This document shows, piece by piece, positions 25,197 through 34,186 of a stretch of DNA of 64,000 nt. The notes under the pieces are model-generated. The model was not told where the DNA came from. It saw only the letters and a list, made by a program, of their open reading frames with translations, and made no database searches. The stretch spans positions 1-64,000 of the forward strand of contig QAMW01000003.1 in NCBI GenBank assembly GCA_003150235.1. Direction: 5' to 3'. Made by a program: the position numbers and the translations under genes. Position 1 is the stretch's first letter. Every line of letters begins with the position of its first letter. This DNA comes from Bacteroidales bacterium. Lineage in GTDB: Bacteria; Bacteroidota; Bacteroidia; Bacteroidales; Muribaculaceae.

Positions 25197-26164
25197 TAAA
25201 GACTGGTATAATAGGCGGTGCCGGATACACGGCGGGCGAACTTCTGCGACTGCTCATCAATCATCCCGACGTGGAAATCAAGTGGGTCAACTCGGCAAGC
25301 AACGCCGGCAACGCCGTTGCCGATGTCCATCAAGGACTTATCGGCGAGACCGACCTGCGATTCACAAGCGAAACACCGCTTGATGAAATCGACCTGCTGT
25401 TTTGCTGCACTCCCCACGGCGACACACGTAAGTTTATGGAGAGCCACGAAATCCCGGAGGATTTGCGTATAGTCGACCTCTCGACCGACTACCGCATAGA
25501 AGACGGTACCCACGACTTTGTATATGGTCTTCCGGAACTGAACCGCAAGCGTATAGTACGCGGGGCAAAGCATGTGGCAAATCCCGGATGTTTCGCGACC
25601 GCCATCCAGCTCGCATTGTTGCCGCTGGCAAAAAACCTGCTGCTTAACAGTGACATTCATGTGACGGCTATAACCGGTTCGACAGGCGCGGGCGTGAAAC
25701 CGTCGGCAACAAGCCACTTCTCATGGCGCAACAACAATGTGTCGATTTACAAGCCGTTCACCCATCAGCATCTCGCCGAGATACGCCAGTCACTGTCGTC
25801 GCTCCAGTCAAGCTTCAATGCCGATATAAACTTCATACCGATGCGCGGCTGTTTCGCGCGCGGTATCATGGCGGTGGTCTATCTCGACTGTCCCGTAAGT
25901 CTTGAAGAGGTGCGTAAGCTTTACGAGGATTACTATTCCGACCACAACTTCACTTTCGTCACCGACAAGGCTCCCGACCTGAAAGATGTGGTCAACACCA
26001 ACAAGTGCATAATCCATCTTGACAAAATCGACGGCAAACTGCTAATCACATCGGTTATTGACAATCTGGTCAAGGGCGCATCGGGACAGGCGGTACACAA
26101 CATGAACCTCCTTTTCGGACTTCATGAACGCGTAGGTCTTCAGCTCAAGCCCTCGGCTTTTTAA
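25193..26164 (+). CDS. argC: N-acyl-gamma-glutamyl-phosphate reductase
   Basis: NADPH-dependent reduction of N-acyl-glutamyl phosphate to the semialdehyde. The 323-residue protein has the dinucleotide motif GGAGYTAGELLRLL (residues 8-21) and the catalytic Cys in VANPGCFATAIQ (C133), with the conserved HQHLAEI histidine. Substrate is probably the N-succinyl form in this group (inference). Overlaps argG by 4 bases. Confidence 0.96.
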   Translation: MIKTGIIGGAGYTAGELLRLLINHPDVEIKWVNSASNAGNAVADVHQGLIGETDLRFTSETPLDEIDLLFCCTPHGDTRKFMESHEIPEDLRIVDLSTDYRIEDGTHDFVYGLPELNRKRIVRGAKHVANPGCFATAIQLALLPLAKNLLLNSDIHVTAITGSTGAGVKPSATSHFSWRNNNVSIYKPFTHQHLAEIRQSLSSLQSSFNADINFIPMRGCFARGIMAVVYLDCPVSLEEVRKLYEDYYSDHNFTFVTDKAPDLKDVVNTNKCIIHLDKIDGKLLITSVIDNLVKGASGQAVHNMNLLFGLHERVGLQLKPSAF

Positions 26165-26185
26165 TCAACCAACACTGACAGGATA

Positions 26186-27325
26186 ATGAAACTATTTGAC
26201 GTATATCCGCTTTTCGACATAGAGATAGTAGAAGGCAGGGGATGCCATGTCTACGACAACCACGGCACCGAATACCTCGACCTGTATGGAGGTCATGCCG
26301 TAATATCGGTGGGTCATTGCCATCCCGTAGTGGTCAAGGCTATCAACGAGCAGGCTTCGCGGCTCATGTTTTACTCCAACTCGGTAATCAATCCGCTCCA
26401 GCAACGGTTTGCCGACAAGCTCGGAAAGGTGTCGGGCTACGATGACTACCAGCTGTTTCTCGTCAACTCCGGCGCGGAGGCAAATGAGAATGCGTTGAAA
26501 CTCGCGTCGTTCCACACCGGCAAGTCACGTGTCATCGCTTTTGGCAAGGCATTCCACGGAAGGACATCGGGCGCAGTCGAGGTAACAGACAATCCTAAAA
26601 TCGTGTCGCCGTTCAATGATAACGGTCATGTAACCTTCCTTCCGCTAAATGACATCGACGCTCTCATCAAGGAACTTGACAAGGGCGACGTAAGTGCCGT
26701 AATCATCGAAGGCATACAGGGTGTCGGGGGCATCCGCATACCCTCCGACGATTTCCTACGTGTGGCGCGTGAAGAGTGTGACCGTTGCGGCGCGGTACTT
26801 ATACTTGACGAGATACAGTCGGGCTACGGAAGGTCGGGACGCTTTTTCGCACACCAGTATTCGGGCATCCGTCCCGATATCATAACCGTCGCAAAGGGTA
26901 TCGCCAACGGCTTCCCGATGGGCGGTGTGCTGATAAGTCCGGAGTTCATCCCCTCTTACGGACAGCTCGGTACCACTTTCGGCGGCAACCATCTTGCCTG
27001 CGCCACAGCAATCGCGGTGCTCGACGTGTTTGAAAACGAAAATCTGGTCGATAATGCCGCAAAGGTAGGCGAATATCTGCTTGACAATCTGCGCGGGCTT
27101 CCCGGCGTAAAAGAGGTACGCGGTCGCGGACTCATGATCGGCATCGAGATGGAATACCCCGCCAAGGAACTCCGGTCACGCCTCATCAAGGAAGAGAAAG
27201 TGTTTACCGGAGCCGCCGGCACCAATATCATACGTCTGCTCCCCCCGCTCTGTCTCACCATGGAGGAAGCCGATGAATTTCTCACCCGCTTCAAGCGACA
27301 GCTTGAGGCAGCAAACCCGAAGTAA
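26186..27325 (+). CDS. argD: N-acyl-ornithine aminotransferase (ArgD-type)
   Basis: A class III PLP aminotransferase of 379 residues that converts the N-acylglutamate semialdehyde to N-acylornithine. Motifs: LFLVNSGAEANENALKLA (PLP phosphate), ILDEIQSGYGRSG (PLP ring Asp) and TVAKGIANGFPMGG (Schiff-base Lys). Succinyl-specific use is likely in Bacteroidetes but cannot be read directly. Stop overlaps proC start by one base. Confidence 0.95.
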   Translation: MKLFDVYPLFDIEIVEGRGCHVYDNHGTEYLDLYGGHAVISVGHCHPVVVKAINEQASRLMFYSNSVINPLQQRFADKLGKVSGYDDYQLFLVNSGAEANENALKLASFHTGKSRVIAFGKAFHGRTSGAVEVTDNPKIVSPFNDNGHVTFLPLNDIDALIKELDKGDVSAVIIEGIQGVGGIRIPSDDFLRVAREECDRCGAVLILDEIQSGYGRSGRFFAHQYSGIRPDIITVAKGIANGFPMGGVLISPEFIPSYGQLGTTFGGNHLACATAIAVLDVFENENLVDNAAKVGEYLLDNLRGLPGVKEVRGRGLMIGIEMEYPAKELRSRLIKEEKVFTGAAGTNIIRLLPPLCLTMEEADEFLTRFKRQLEAANPK

Positions 27326-28116
27326 TGAAACTTACCATAATCGGAGGGGGCAACATGGGTGGCGCGATTGCGCGCGGACTCGTGGCAAGCGGCACTTTCG
27401 CAGCCGCCGACATCACCCTTGCCGGACCTCATCAGAACGTGCTTGATAAAGTCGCCGCCTCTGCACCGGGCATTGTCACCATGACCGACAACGGCGCGGC
27501 GATAAAGGGCGCCGATGTAATCATACTTGCAGTGAAGCCGTGGGTGCTTCCCGGCGTACTGGAAGAAATAGCCCCGCGCATAGCGTTTCGCGAACAGTCT
27601 ATAGTATCGCTTGCTGCAGGCATATCGCTTGCCGACATAGACGGGATGCTTCACCGCTATTCATCGGACCGCACCCTATTTCGCGCCATGCCCAACACCG
27701 CCATGTCGGTAGGATGCAGCATGACATTCCTTTGCCATGACGGGGCATCGCAGCAAAGCGTTGACAATGTTGTGGCGATATTCGACCGTCTTGGCTCCAC
27801 TGCTGTCATCGAAGAGCGACTCATGGGGGCGGCAACGGCATTGTGTTCATGTGGTATCGCCTATGTGATGCGTTACGTGCGCGCCGCGACTGAAGGTGCA
27901 ATCGAACTCGGGTTGTACCCTGACAAGGCGCGCGACTATATGCTCGCCACAATGAAAGGAGCGGTCGCGCTCCTGGAAGCGACAGGCAACAATCCCGAAG
28001 TGGAGATTGACAAGGTGACTACTCCCGGCGGTATAACCATAAAGGGTCTTAATGCGATGGAAGCCCACGGATTTACCACTTCGGTAATCGAGGGGCTGAA
28101 AGCGTCGGCAAAATGA
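27325..28116 (+). CDS. proC: Pyrroline-5-carboxylate reductase
   Basis: The last step of proline synthesis. The 263-residue protein begins with the NAD(P) fold MKLTIIGGGNMGGAIARGL and carries the P5CR signature near the C-terminus (EIDKVTTPGGITIKGLNAMEAHGF). Its ATG overlaps the argD stop, making it the last gene of the arginine operon and tying proline to arginine gene expression. Confidence 0.95.
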   Translation: MKLTIIGGGNMGGAIARGLVASGTFAAADITLAGPHQNVLDKVAASAPGIVTMTDNGAAIKGADVIILAVKPWVLPGVLEEIAPRIAFREQSIVSLAAGISLADIDGMLHRYSSDRTLFRAMPNTAMSVGCSMTFLCHDGASQQSVDNVVAIFDRLGSTAVIEERLMGAATALCSCGIAYVMRYVRAATEGAIELGLYPDKARDYMLATMKGAVALLEATGNNPEVEIDKVTTPGGITIKGLNAMEAHGFTTSVIEGLKASAK

Positions 28117-28139
28117 GGGTAACGCATAAAATAATCCGA

Positions 28140-28333
28140 TAAGTAACTCGCGAAAATTAGCTGATATATAATTATGAAGTATTTCCGAGAGATTTTGCGG
28201 GTGGAGAGAAGGAGTGTAGCGGGCTACACGACTGATTGACAGCCGGGAAATCGCCGGAAAGACGAGTAAGGATATATCAGCCCGTAGGGTTACTGAAATA
28301 AAAACATATAAACTAATTTTTAAGAGTTACTTA
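28140..28333. mobile_element. MITE-like element between proC and ssb
   Basis: A 194-bp non-coding unit with terminal inverted repeats: TAAGTAACTCGCGAAAATTAG at the left (28140-28160) against the complement of CTAATTTTTAAGAGTTACTTA at the right (28313-28333), about 17 of 21 matching. Inside are a second inverted pair (GCTGATATA near 28160 and TATATCAGC near 28272) and a perfect hairpin GTGTAGC-GG-GCTACAC near 28214-28229. The right end abuts the ssb ATG, so it forms the ssb 5' region. Could instead be a structured RNA leader. Confidence 0.55.
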
Positions 28334-28687
28334 ATGTCAGTAAACAAAGTAATCCTGATAGGCAACGTAGGACAAGACCCCGAGATACGATATATCGAGT
28401 CGAAACGTCCGGTCGCATCGTTTTCTCTTGCCACGACTGAAAGAGGTGGAGTCAACACCGAGGGTGTCCAACTGCCCGATCGCACGGAGTGGCACCGGAT
28501 TATAATGTGGGACCGTGCCGCCGAGACGGCAGAAAAATATATCCGCAAAGGCACAAAGCTTTATATCGAGGGGAGGCTTCGTTACCGCACATGGGAGGAC
28601 CGCAATACAATCAAGCGCACTGTAACCGAGATTTATGTCGACAATTTCGATATCCTGTCACGCCCCGTGCCGCCGGAGAAGCAGTGA
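28334..28687 (+). CDS. ssb: Single-stranded DNA-binding protein
   Basis: A 117-residue OB-fold SSB: MSVNKVILIGNVGQDPEIRYIESKRPVASFSLATTE, then WHRIIMWDRAAETAEKYIRKGTKLYIEGRLRYRTWED. It lacks the long Gly/Pro-rich tail with the acidic DDDIPF tip of canonical SSB, ending at VPPEKQ, as in the short SSB paralogues common in Bacteroidetes. It may therefore be the short recombination or mobile-element type rather than the main replicative SSB. Start codon directly follows the MITE-like element. Confidence 0.9.
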   Translation: MSVNKVILIGNVGQDPEIRYIESKRPVASFSLATTERGGVNTEGVQLPDRTEWHRIIMWDRAAETAEKYIRKGTKLYIEGRLRYRTWEDRNTIKRTVTEIYVDNFDILSRPVPPEKQ

Positions 28688-28736
28688 CAGCAACGACAAG
28701 ACCTTAAAACGTAAACACAGGTAAAAAGATTACGCG

Positions 28737-29870
28737 ATGAAATATTTTATATCCGCCGGCGAGCCGTCGGGCGACCTTCACGCCTCCCGGCTTGTAAAAG
28801 CATTGAAAGAAGTTGACCCTGACGCAAAATTCGCCTTTCTCGGAGGCGACCTTATGGCGGCGGAAGCCGGTGTGCAACCCGTAATCCATTACCGTGACAT
28901 GGCATTTATGGGATTCAGCGAAGTGCTTCGACATCTGCCCCAGGTGCTTTCCAACCTGAAGCGAGCCAAAGAGGCGATTGCCCTCCAGAAACCCGATGCG
29001 CTGATACTTGTCGACTATCCCAGCTTCAATCTCAAGCTTGCCGCGTTTGCCCACAGCCTCGGCATAAAAGTGTATTATTACATATCGCCTAAAGTATGGG
29101 CTTGGAAGGAGCATCGCGTGAAAGAGATCAAACGCTACATTGACCGGATGTTTTGTATATTTCCGTTTGAAGTGGATTTCTACAAGCGTCGCCACGACTA
29201 CGATGTAACCTATGTAGGCAATCCCTCAGTGGAAGAGGTCGATGAGAAATTACGACGATTGCCATCAAGAGAAGATTTTTTGAAGCGTTACAATCTCCCC
29301 GACAAACCGATAATAGCCATCGTACCCGGCAGCCGCAAGAGTGAGATTAAAAACAATCTCATGATTATGGAACAGGCAGCGGCACCTCACACCGATTACC
29401 AGATTGTTGTCGCCGGCGCTCCCGGCATCGACCTGCAGTATTACGGCTATTACATCACGCCGGGTACTCCTATCATAACCGGTGCCACCTTCGAGCTGAT
29501 GCACCATGCCAAGGCTGCGCTCGTGACCTCCGGCACCGCAACGCTGGAGTGCGCCCTACTCAATACTCCCCAGGTGGTGTGTTACCGCTCCAACGGCAAC
29601 AAACTCTCCTATCAGATAATGGAAAAGATATTGAAGGTGCCGTTTGTATCGCTCCCCAATCTTATCGCCAACCGCCGCATTGTGCCTGAAATGCTCATGC
29701 ACCGCTGTACGCCGGCGCTTGTAGGCAAGGAGCTTTCCAATATCCTCCCCGGACGACCCGGCTACGACAACCAGCGTGAAGGCTACCGCCTTATGCGCGA
29801 AATCCTCGGCGACTCCGAAGCCGCCACCACCACCGCCTCCGCCATCTACTCCGCCATCCGCCCCCGCTAA
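28737..29870 (+). CDS. lpxB: Lipid-A-disaccharide synthase
   Basis: A GT19 glycosyltransferase of 377 residues joining lipid X to UDP-2,3-diacylglucosamine in lipid A synthesis, peripheral at the inner membrane. N-terminus MKYFISAGEPSGDLHASRLVKAL and the segment YYISPKVWAWKEHRVKEIKRYIDRMFCIFPFE are strongly family-specific; the nucleotide-binding half has IAIVPGSRKSEIKNN and LVTSGTATLECALL. A Thr-rich C-terminal tail (SEAATTTASAIYS) is unremarkable. Confidence 0.96.
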   Translation: MKYFISAGEPSGDLHASRLVKALKEVDPDAKFAFLGGDLMAAEAGVQPVIHYRDMAFMGFSEVLRHLPQVLSNLKRAKEAIALQKPDALILVDYPSFNLKLAAFAHSLGIKVYYYISPKVWAWKEHRVKEIKRYIDRMFCIFPFEVDFYKRRHDYDVTYVGNPSVEEVDEKLRRLPSREDFLKRYNLPDKPIIAIVPGSRKSEIKNNLMIMEQAAAPHTDYQIVVAGAPGIDLQYYGYYITPGTPIITGATFELMHHAKAALVTSGTATLECALLNTPQVVCYRSNGNKLSYQIMEKILKVPFVSLPNLIANRRIVPEMLMHRCTPALVGKELSNILPGRPGYDNQREGYRLMREILGDSEAATTTASAIYSAIRPR

Positions 29871-29933
29871 TCTCCGAGCCATAGTTATAAAATATTACCA
29901 AATTTCCGTATAACTACATCGGCAAGCGCTTGT

Positions 29934-30707
29934 ATGGATTTAAACTTCAATATTTCAGTAGCCGCTGGCTATAAAAGTAACGCCCAGAAATCACGAGTCA
30001 TAACTGAATCCTGGGTACGGGAAAATATGTATTGTCCCATATGTGGTGAACCGATACTGCATCAATATATCGCAAATCGCCCCGTCGCTGATTTTTATTG
30101 TGATAAATGTAAATCTGACTTTGAATTAAAGAGTCACGAAGGGCAAAAGTCACTTCCTAAAATTATACCTGATGGTGCATATAATACGATGATTGAACGA
30201 ATCACCTCCTCAAACAATCCAAATTTATTTGTGATGGGATATGCAGACAAGAAAGTGGCAAATCTAATATTTATCCCCGGATTTTTCTTTGTTCCATCAG
30301 TTATTGTCAAACGAACGCCATTAAAAGAAACGGCAAGAAGAGCCGGATGGACCGGATGTAATATAAATATCGGCTTAATCCCAAATGATGCAAAAATCAA
30401 AATAATCGAAAACGGGATTATATCTCCTGCAGAATCCGTCATCAATCAATACCAATTTATCAAGTCTCTTGAAACCAGTAATATTCAAGCTCGTGGTTGG
30501 CTAATGGATACAATGTCATGTATTGAAAATATACCGTCCGATTATTTTACACTGAAAGATCTTTACAATTTCGAGCATCTTCTAAAATTAAAATATCCTG
30601 ATAATAATTTCATTCAAGCGAAACTACGTCAACAGCTTCAAATTTTACGAGATAGAGGATTCATAGATTTTATGGGTCAAGGAAAATATAAAAAAGTAAA
30701 GCCTTGA
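29934..30707 (+). CDS. DpnI-type methyl-directed restriction endonuclease
   Basis: A 257-residue homologue of Streptococcus pneumoniae DpnI, which cuts GATC only when adenine is methylated. The PD-(D/E)XK site sits at the same residue numbers as in DpnI (D53, E64, K66 in NRPVADFYCDKCKSDFELKS), with zinc ligands C34, C37, C56 and C59. The segment KETARRAGWTGCNINIGLIP and the C-terminal winged helix ending KLRQQLQILRDRGFIDFMGQGKYKK, which reads the methylated site, are also kept. AT-rich relative to neighbours, suggesting acquisition. No Dam-like partner is present in the window, as expected: the host must lack GATC methylation. Confidence 0.93.
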   Translation: MDLNFNISVAAGYKSNAQKSRVITESWVRENMYCPICGEPILHQYIANRPVADFYCDKCKSDFELKSHEGQKSLPKIIPDGAYNTMIERITSSNNPNLFVMGYADKKVANLIFIPGFFFVPSVIVKRTPLKETARRAGWTGCNINIGLIPNDAKIKIIENGIISPAESVINQYQFIKSLETSNIQARGWLMDTMSCIENIPSDYFTLKDLYNFEHLLKLKYPDNNFIQAKLRQQLQILRDRGFIDFMGQGKYKKVKP

Positions 30708-31039
30708 AAGAATTTATTTTAATTACAACGGAAGGGTACACCATTGCTCCAAATGAAGACATTGAAATTGAGAATTGTCAAGTTTTAGGAATAGTTAAAG
30801 CTGAGGACGAAACATCCTCTATAGATATCCTCTTTCGAGAAAATCCGTGGATATGTGATGCAGGTTTTACTCGTGAAAAAATAATTTCAAAACCACTATT
30901 GACTGAAAAAAGCATTAACGCTATTAAAGCGGTTGTAGATTACCCTTGGTGAGATGAGCAGAAACATTGTGAAGAATGGGACTATCCTTCGAATCATATA
31001 TTTAGAGTTTTGGAAAAATTAAAAGCCCTAATTCAATGA
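30704..31039 (+). pseudogene. DpnI-partner small gene, interrupted by an in-frame TGA
   Basis: Translation from the TTG at 30704 (overlapping the dpnI stop) gives 82 residues, starting KEFILITTEGYTIAPNEDIE, up to a TGA at 30950-30952. The same frame then continues for 28 codons reading DEQKHCEEWDYPSNHIFRVL and EKLKALIQ to a second TGA at 31037-31039. The tail looks like real protein and the join (AVVDYPW-stop-DEQKH) is seamless, so a roughly 111-residue gene probably acquired a nonsense codon. It occupies the position of dpnD in the pneumococcal DpnI cassette, but I see no clear homology to DpnD. Function unknown. Confidence 0.6.
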
Positions 31040-31143
31040 TATAATTTAAATTGATTATATTATTATCATTCAACGCTACTTCAATATCTTTGAGATTAAA
31101 GGTCTTTAATATTTTGTGGGGGAGCGGTGTCGTGAATTTTGTG

Positions 31144-31151
31144 TAACTTTG
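31144..31151 (+). promoter_or_regulatory. Putative -7 element of the phosphatase-MATE unit
   Basis: TAACTTTG, 26 bases before the chosen start codon at 31178; supports that start over upstream codons. Confidence 0.5.
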
Positions 31152-31177
31152 CGGTGCAATCGGAAATATCAGTGACT

Positions 31178-31714
31178 ATGGCAAACTATGGCGCAAACCG
31201 CAGGGTGGATGACACAATCAATTCATTGAAAGGCAAGAAGCCGGTAAAGGTACTTTTCGTGTGCCTCGGCAATATATGTCGTTCGCCGGCAGCCGAGGGT
31301 GTATTGCGGTCAATCGTAGACGCAAACGGTGACAACGAGTCATGGATAATCGATTCAGCAGGGACATACGGCGGTCATGCAGGCGACCTACCCGACCGGC
31401 GTATGCGTGTCCATGCGCAACGTCGCGGATATGACCTCACGCACCGCTCACGCAAATTCCGGCAGTCGGATTTTGACGACTTTGACCTCATTATCCCGAT
31501 GGATGCATCCAACGAAAGCGACCTTCATGAACTTGCGCCGACAGTCGAGGCAGAAGCCAAGATTGTGCCGATGATGAAATTTGTCACTCTTGCAACCCGT
31601 TACGACTATGTGCCTGACCCCTATTATGAAGGTTCTGAAGGCTTTGAGCTTGTGCTCGACCTGCTTGAAGACGGGTGTGCCAATCTTTATCATACACTTA
31701 GCTGCCGCGACTGA
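31178..31714 (+). CDS. Low-molecular-weight protein-tyrosine phosphatase
   Basis: A 178-residue phosphatase. The P-loop CLGNICRS (C29 to S36, Cys-X5-Arg-Ser) provides the nucleophilic Cys and phosphate-binding Arg; the general acid is the Asp in YVPDPYYEG near residue 150. The frame is open 13 codons further upstream but that region holds the -7 box, so MANYGANRR is taken as the start. Its TGA overlaps the ATG of the MATE transporter gene. Substrates of such enzymes in Bacteroidetes (exopolysaccharide tyrosine kinases, arsenate-like functions) cannot be decided here. Confidence 0.92.
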   Translation: MANYGANRRVDDTINSLKGKKPVKVLFVCLGNICRSPAAEGVLRSIVDANGDNESWIIDSAGTYGGHAGDLPDRRMRVHAQRRGYDLTHRSRKFRQSDFDDFDLIIPMDASNESDLHELAPTVEAEAKIVPMMKFVTLATRYDYVPDPYYEGSEGFELVLDLLEDGCANLYHTLSCRD

Positions 31715-33078
31715 TGGAAAAGGTAGGCGGTGACTTGTCGGCACTTGCGACGCGCCCCATCGGCCGTCTGCTCTGGGAGTACAGTCTTCCGGCGGTAGTC
31801 GGAATGGTCGTTATGTCGCTTTACAATGTCATCGACCGCATTTTCATAGGCAGGGGTGTCGGGGCGGAGGCTATCGCAGGACTCGCCGTCACATTTCCTG
31901 TAATGAATGTAAGTTCAGCCATAGGAGTACTGATAGGAGCCGGTGCTGCGGCGCGAGTGTCGATAATGCTCGGACAGCGCAACCATCACGGTGCCGAGCT
32001 TGTGCTCGGCAATGCCCTCGTGCTGATAATTCTAAACGCAGCTATTTATCTCACCATATTCACCATATTCATCGACGACATACTGATGGCATTCGGCGCA
32101 TCGGAAGTCACACTCCCCTACGCCCACGACTTCATGGCATATCTCATTCCGGGCATGTTCGTGATGAATATCATGTACAGCCTCAACAATGTCATGCGCG
32201 CCTCGGGCTATCCGCGTCAGGCAATGGTGACAATGTTTATCGGAGCCGGATGTAACCTCATACTCGCCCCCATATTCATTTTCGCGCTCGACCTCGGGAT
32301 TAAGGGTGCGGCTATAGCCACCGATATATCAATGACTGTAGGCGCGCTTTTCGTGCTGGCACATTTCTGCCGTAAAAGTTCCACCGTGCATTTCACGCGC
32401 GGTATATACCGTCTGAAATGGCATATCATCTGGGCGATAATAAGCATCGGCGCCGCCCCAAGCATCGTAAATTTCACCTCATCGGCTATAAATGTCATCA
32501 TCAACCGGTCGCTCTACAGGTATGGGGGTGACATAGCCGTCGGAGTCGTGGGTATCTTCAATACCTATACATCACTGCTTTGCATGATAGTTGTGGGTAT
32601 AAGCATGGGCATACAGCCGATACTCGGCTACAATTACGGCGCCGGACACATCTCACGGGTAAAAAAGACCTTCTGGACGGCTGCGATTGCAGGCACCGTA
32701 GTGACATCGCTCGGCGCATTCATGTCAGTATTCTTCCCGGAACTCATCGCAAAGGCGTTCACCGTCGACCACGAACTGATTGCCGCAACAGGCAACGGAC
32801 TACATATCGCCACGCTCGTATTCTGGTTTGTCGGATTCCAGATTATCTCAACCGCTCTGTTCCAGTCCATCGGCATGGCAGGCAAGTCGATTTTCCTGAG
32901 CCTCATACGTCAGGTCATCTTTCTCATCCCGCTTCTGATTATGCTTCCGCGCACATTCGGGCTTGAGGGCGTGTGGGCATCATTCCCCACCTCCGACCTT
33001 GCCGCTACCGTGGTAACCCTAATCATGGTATTCTACCAGCTGCGTCGATTGAGTCATCCCGGACACATGACGCATTAG
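31714..33078 (+). CDS. MATE-family multidrug efflux transporter
   Basis: A 454-residue, 12-helix MatE protein with two repeated halves (about 15-230 and 240-450). The N-terminal RPIGRLLWEYSLPAVVGMVVMSLYNVIDRIFIGRGVG is typical of the DinF/NorM-like branch. Exports cationic drugs or metabolites in exchange for Na+ or H+. Translationally coupled to the tyrosine phosphatase gene (TGATG overlap). Its 3' end overlaps the convergent ABC permease gene by 4 bases. Confidence 0.92.
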   Translation: MEKVGGDLSALATRPIGRLLWEYSLPAVVGMVVMSLYNVIDRIFIGRGVGAEAIAGLAVTFPVMNVSSAIGVLIGAGAAARVSIMLGQRNHHGAELVLGNALVLIILNAAIYLTIFTIFIDDILMAFGASEVTLPYAHDFMAYLIPGMFVMNIMYSLNNVMRASGYPRQAMVTMFIGAGCNLILAPIFIFALDLGIKGAAIATDISMTVGALFVLAHFCRKSSTVHFTRGIYRLKWHIIWAIISIGAAPSIVNFTSSAINVIINRSLYRYGGDIAVGVVGIFNTYTSLLCMIVVGISMGIQPILGYNYGAGHISRVKKTFWTAAIAGTVVTSLGAFMSVFFPELIAKAFTVDHELIAATGNGLHIATLVFWFVGFQIISTALFQSIGMAGKSIFLSLIRQVIFLIPLLIMLPRTFGLEGVWASFPTSDLAATVVTLIMVFYQLRRLSHPGHMTH

Positions 33079-34181
33079 GCGCGCTTTTTATATGTGAAGG
33101 CAGCGATGGCACACAATCCAACGGCAAATACACCAAGCATTGTAAGCTGGCTCCACAAATCAGCAACGGTAGCCCCTTTCAGATATACGGCACGCATAAT
33201 TTCTATAAAGTATCGCGGAGGAATGGCGTAGGTAATGTACTGCGCCCACTCCGGCATTGACCCAATCGGGGTAAACAGTCCGCCCATCAGCTGAAAGATC
33301 ATGATGAAAGCAAACATCACAAATATACTCTGTAGCATGGTCGACGACCTGTTTGCCACTGCCACCCCGAAGCACGACATGACCAGCGCAAAAAGGATTG
33401 TGGCAAGATAAACCGCCCCGACATTACCCATCGGCACAAGACCGTACACCGCCCATCCTATCAACATCCCGACAGTGACCACAAGTAACCCGACAACCCA
33501 AAACGGTATCAACTTCGACAATACGAATGTCAGCTTTCCGACCGGAGTCACGTTCATTGCCTCAATCGTCCCCGACTCCTTCTCGCTTACAAGATTAAGC
33601 GTGGGCAGAAATCCGCATATTATAATCAACAGCACCACCATAAGTGCAGGTATCATGTAATTGCGGAAATTCAGCGTGGGGTTATACCGGTTTATTACGC
33701 TTATGGCTGAGTCCGGCACATCAACGCCCTCATCAAGCCGCCATTGCATAATTGTACCGGTGACTGACTGCGTGACATATTGCGCTCCCAGCATACCCTT
33801 AGTGGCATTGACTCCATTAGCCTCAACATCAATCAGCGGCATTGAAGTGACAAAATCCTTCTCATATCCGTCAGGAATTGTCAGCACCACGTCGGCATCA
33901 CCCTTCTCCACTGTCAGCATCGCCTCATCGTGGGTGTCACACAACGCCCACAGTTCCAACGACTCCGAAGCATCCATGTCCGCGATAATTCTTCTCGAGA
34001 GGATACTCCGGTCATTATCCACCACCGTAACCTTTACATTTTTCACATCGAGATTAGCGACAAGAGGCAATATCAGCATCACCATGACCGGCATCACCAA
34101 CACAATTTTCGGGATTATCGGGTTGCGCCTCATCAGCGTCACTTCTTTCCTCAACAGTGCTTTCAATACACTTAAATCCAT
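33075..34181 (-). CDS. ABC-2 type permease, exporter subunit 2
   Basis: A 368-residue permease with one N-terminal transmembrane helix, a large periplasmic domain (about 45-175), and five C-terminal helices (ABC2_membrane_3 layout, YhhJ/YbhR-like). The segment LVSEKESGTIEAMNVTPVGKLTFVLSKLIPFWVVG is the family hallmark. Last gene of the seven-gene TetR-TolC-HlyD-ATPase-ATPase-permease-permease operon; pairs with the neighbouring permease as a heterodimer. Confidence 0.92.
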   Translation of the reverse strand: MDLSVLKALLRKEVTLMRRNPIIPKIVLVMPVMVMLILPLVANLDVKNVKVTVVDNDRSILSRRIIADMDASESLELWALCDTHDEAMLTVEKGDADVVLTIPDGYEKDFVTSMPLIDVEANGVNATKGMLGAQYVTQSVTGTIMQWRLDEGVDVPDSAISVINRYNPTLNFRNYMIPALMVVLLIIICGFLPTLNLVSEKESGTIEAMNVTPVGKLTFVLSKLIPFWVVGLLVVTVGMLIGWAVYGLVPMGNVGAVYLATILFALVMSCFGVAVANRSSTMLQSIFVMFAFIMIFQLMGGLFTPIGSMPEWAQYITYAIPPRYFIEIMRAVYLKGATVADLWSQLTMLGVFAVGLCAIAAFTYKKRA

Positions 34182-34186
34182 GACAT

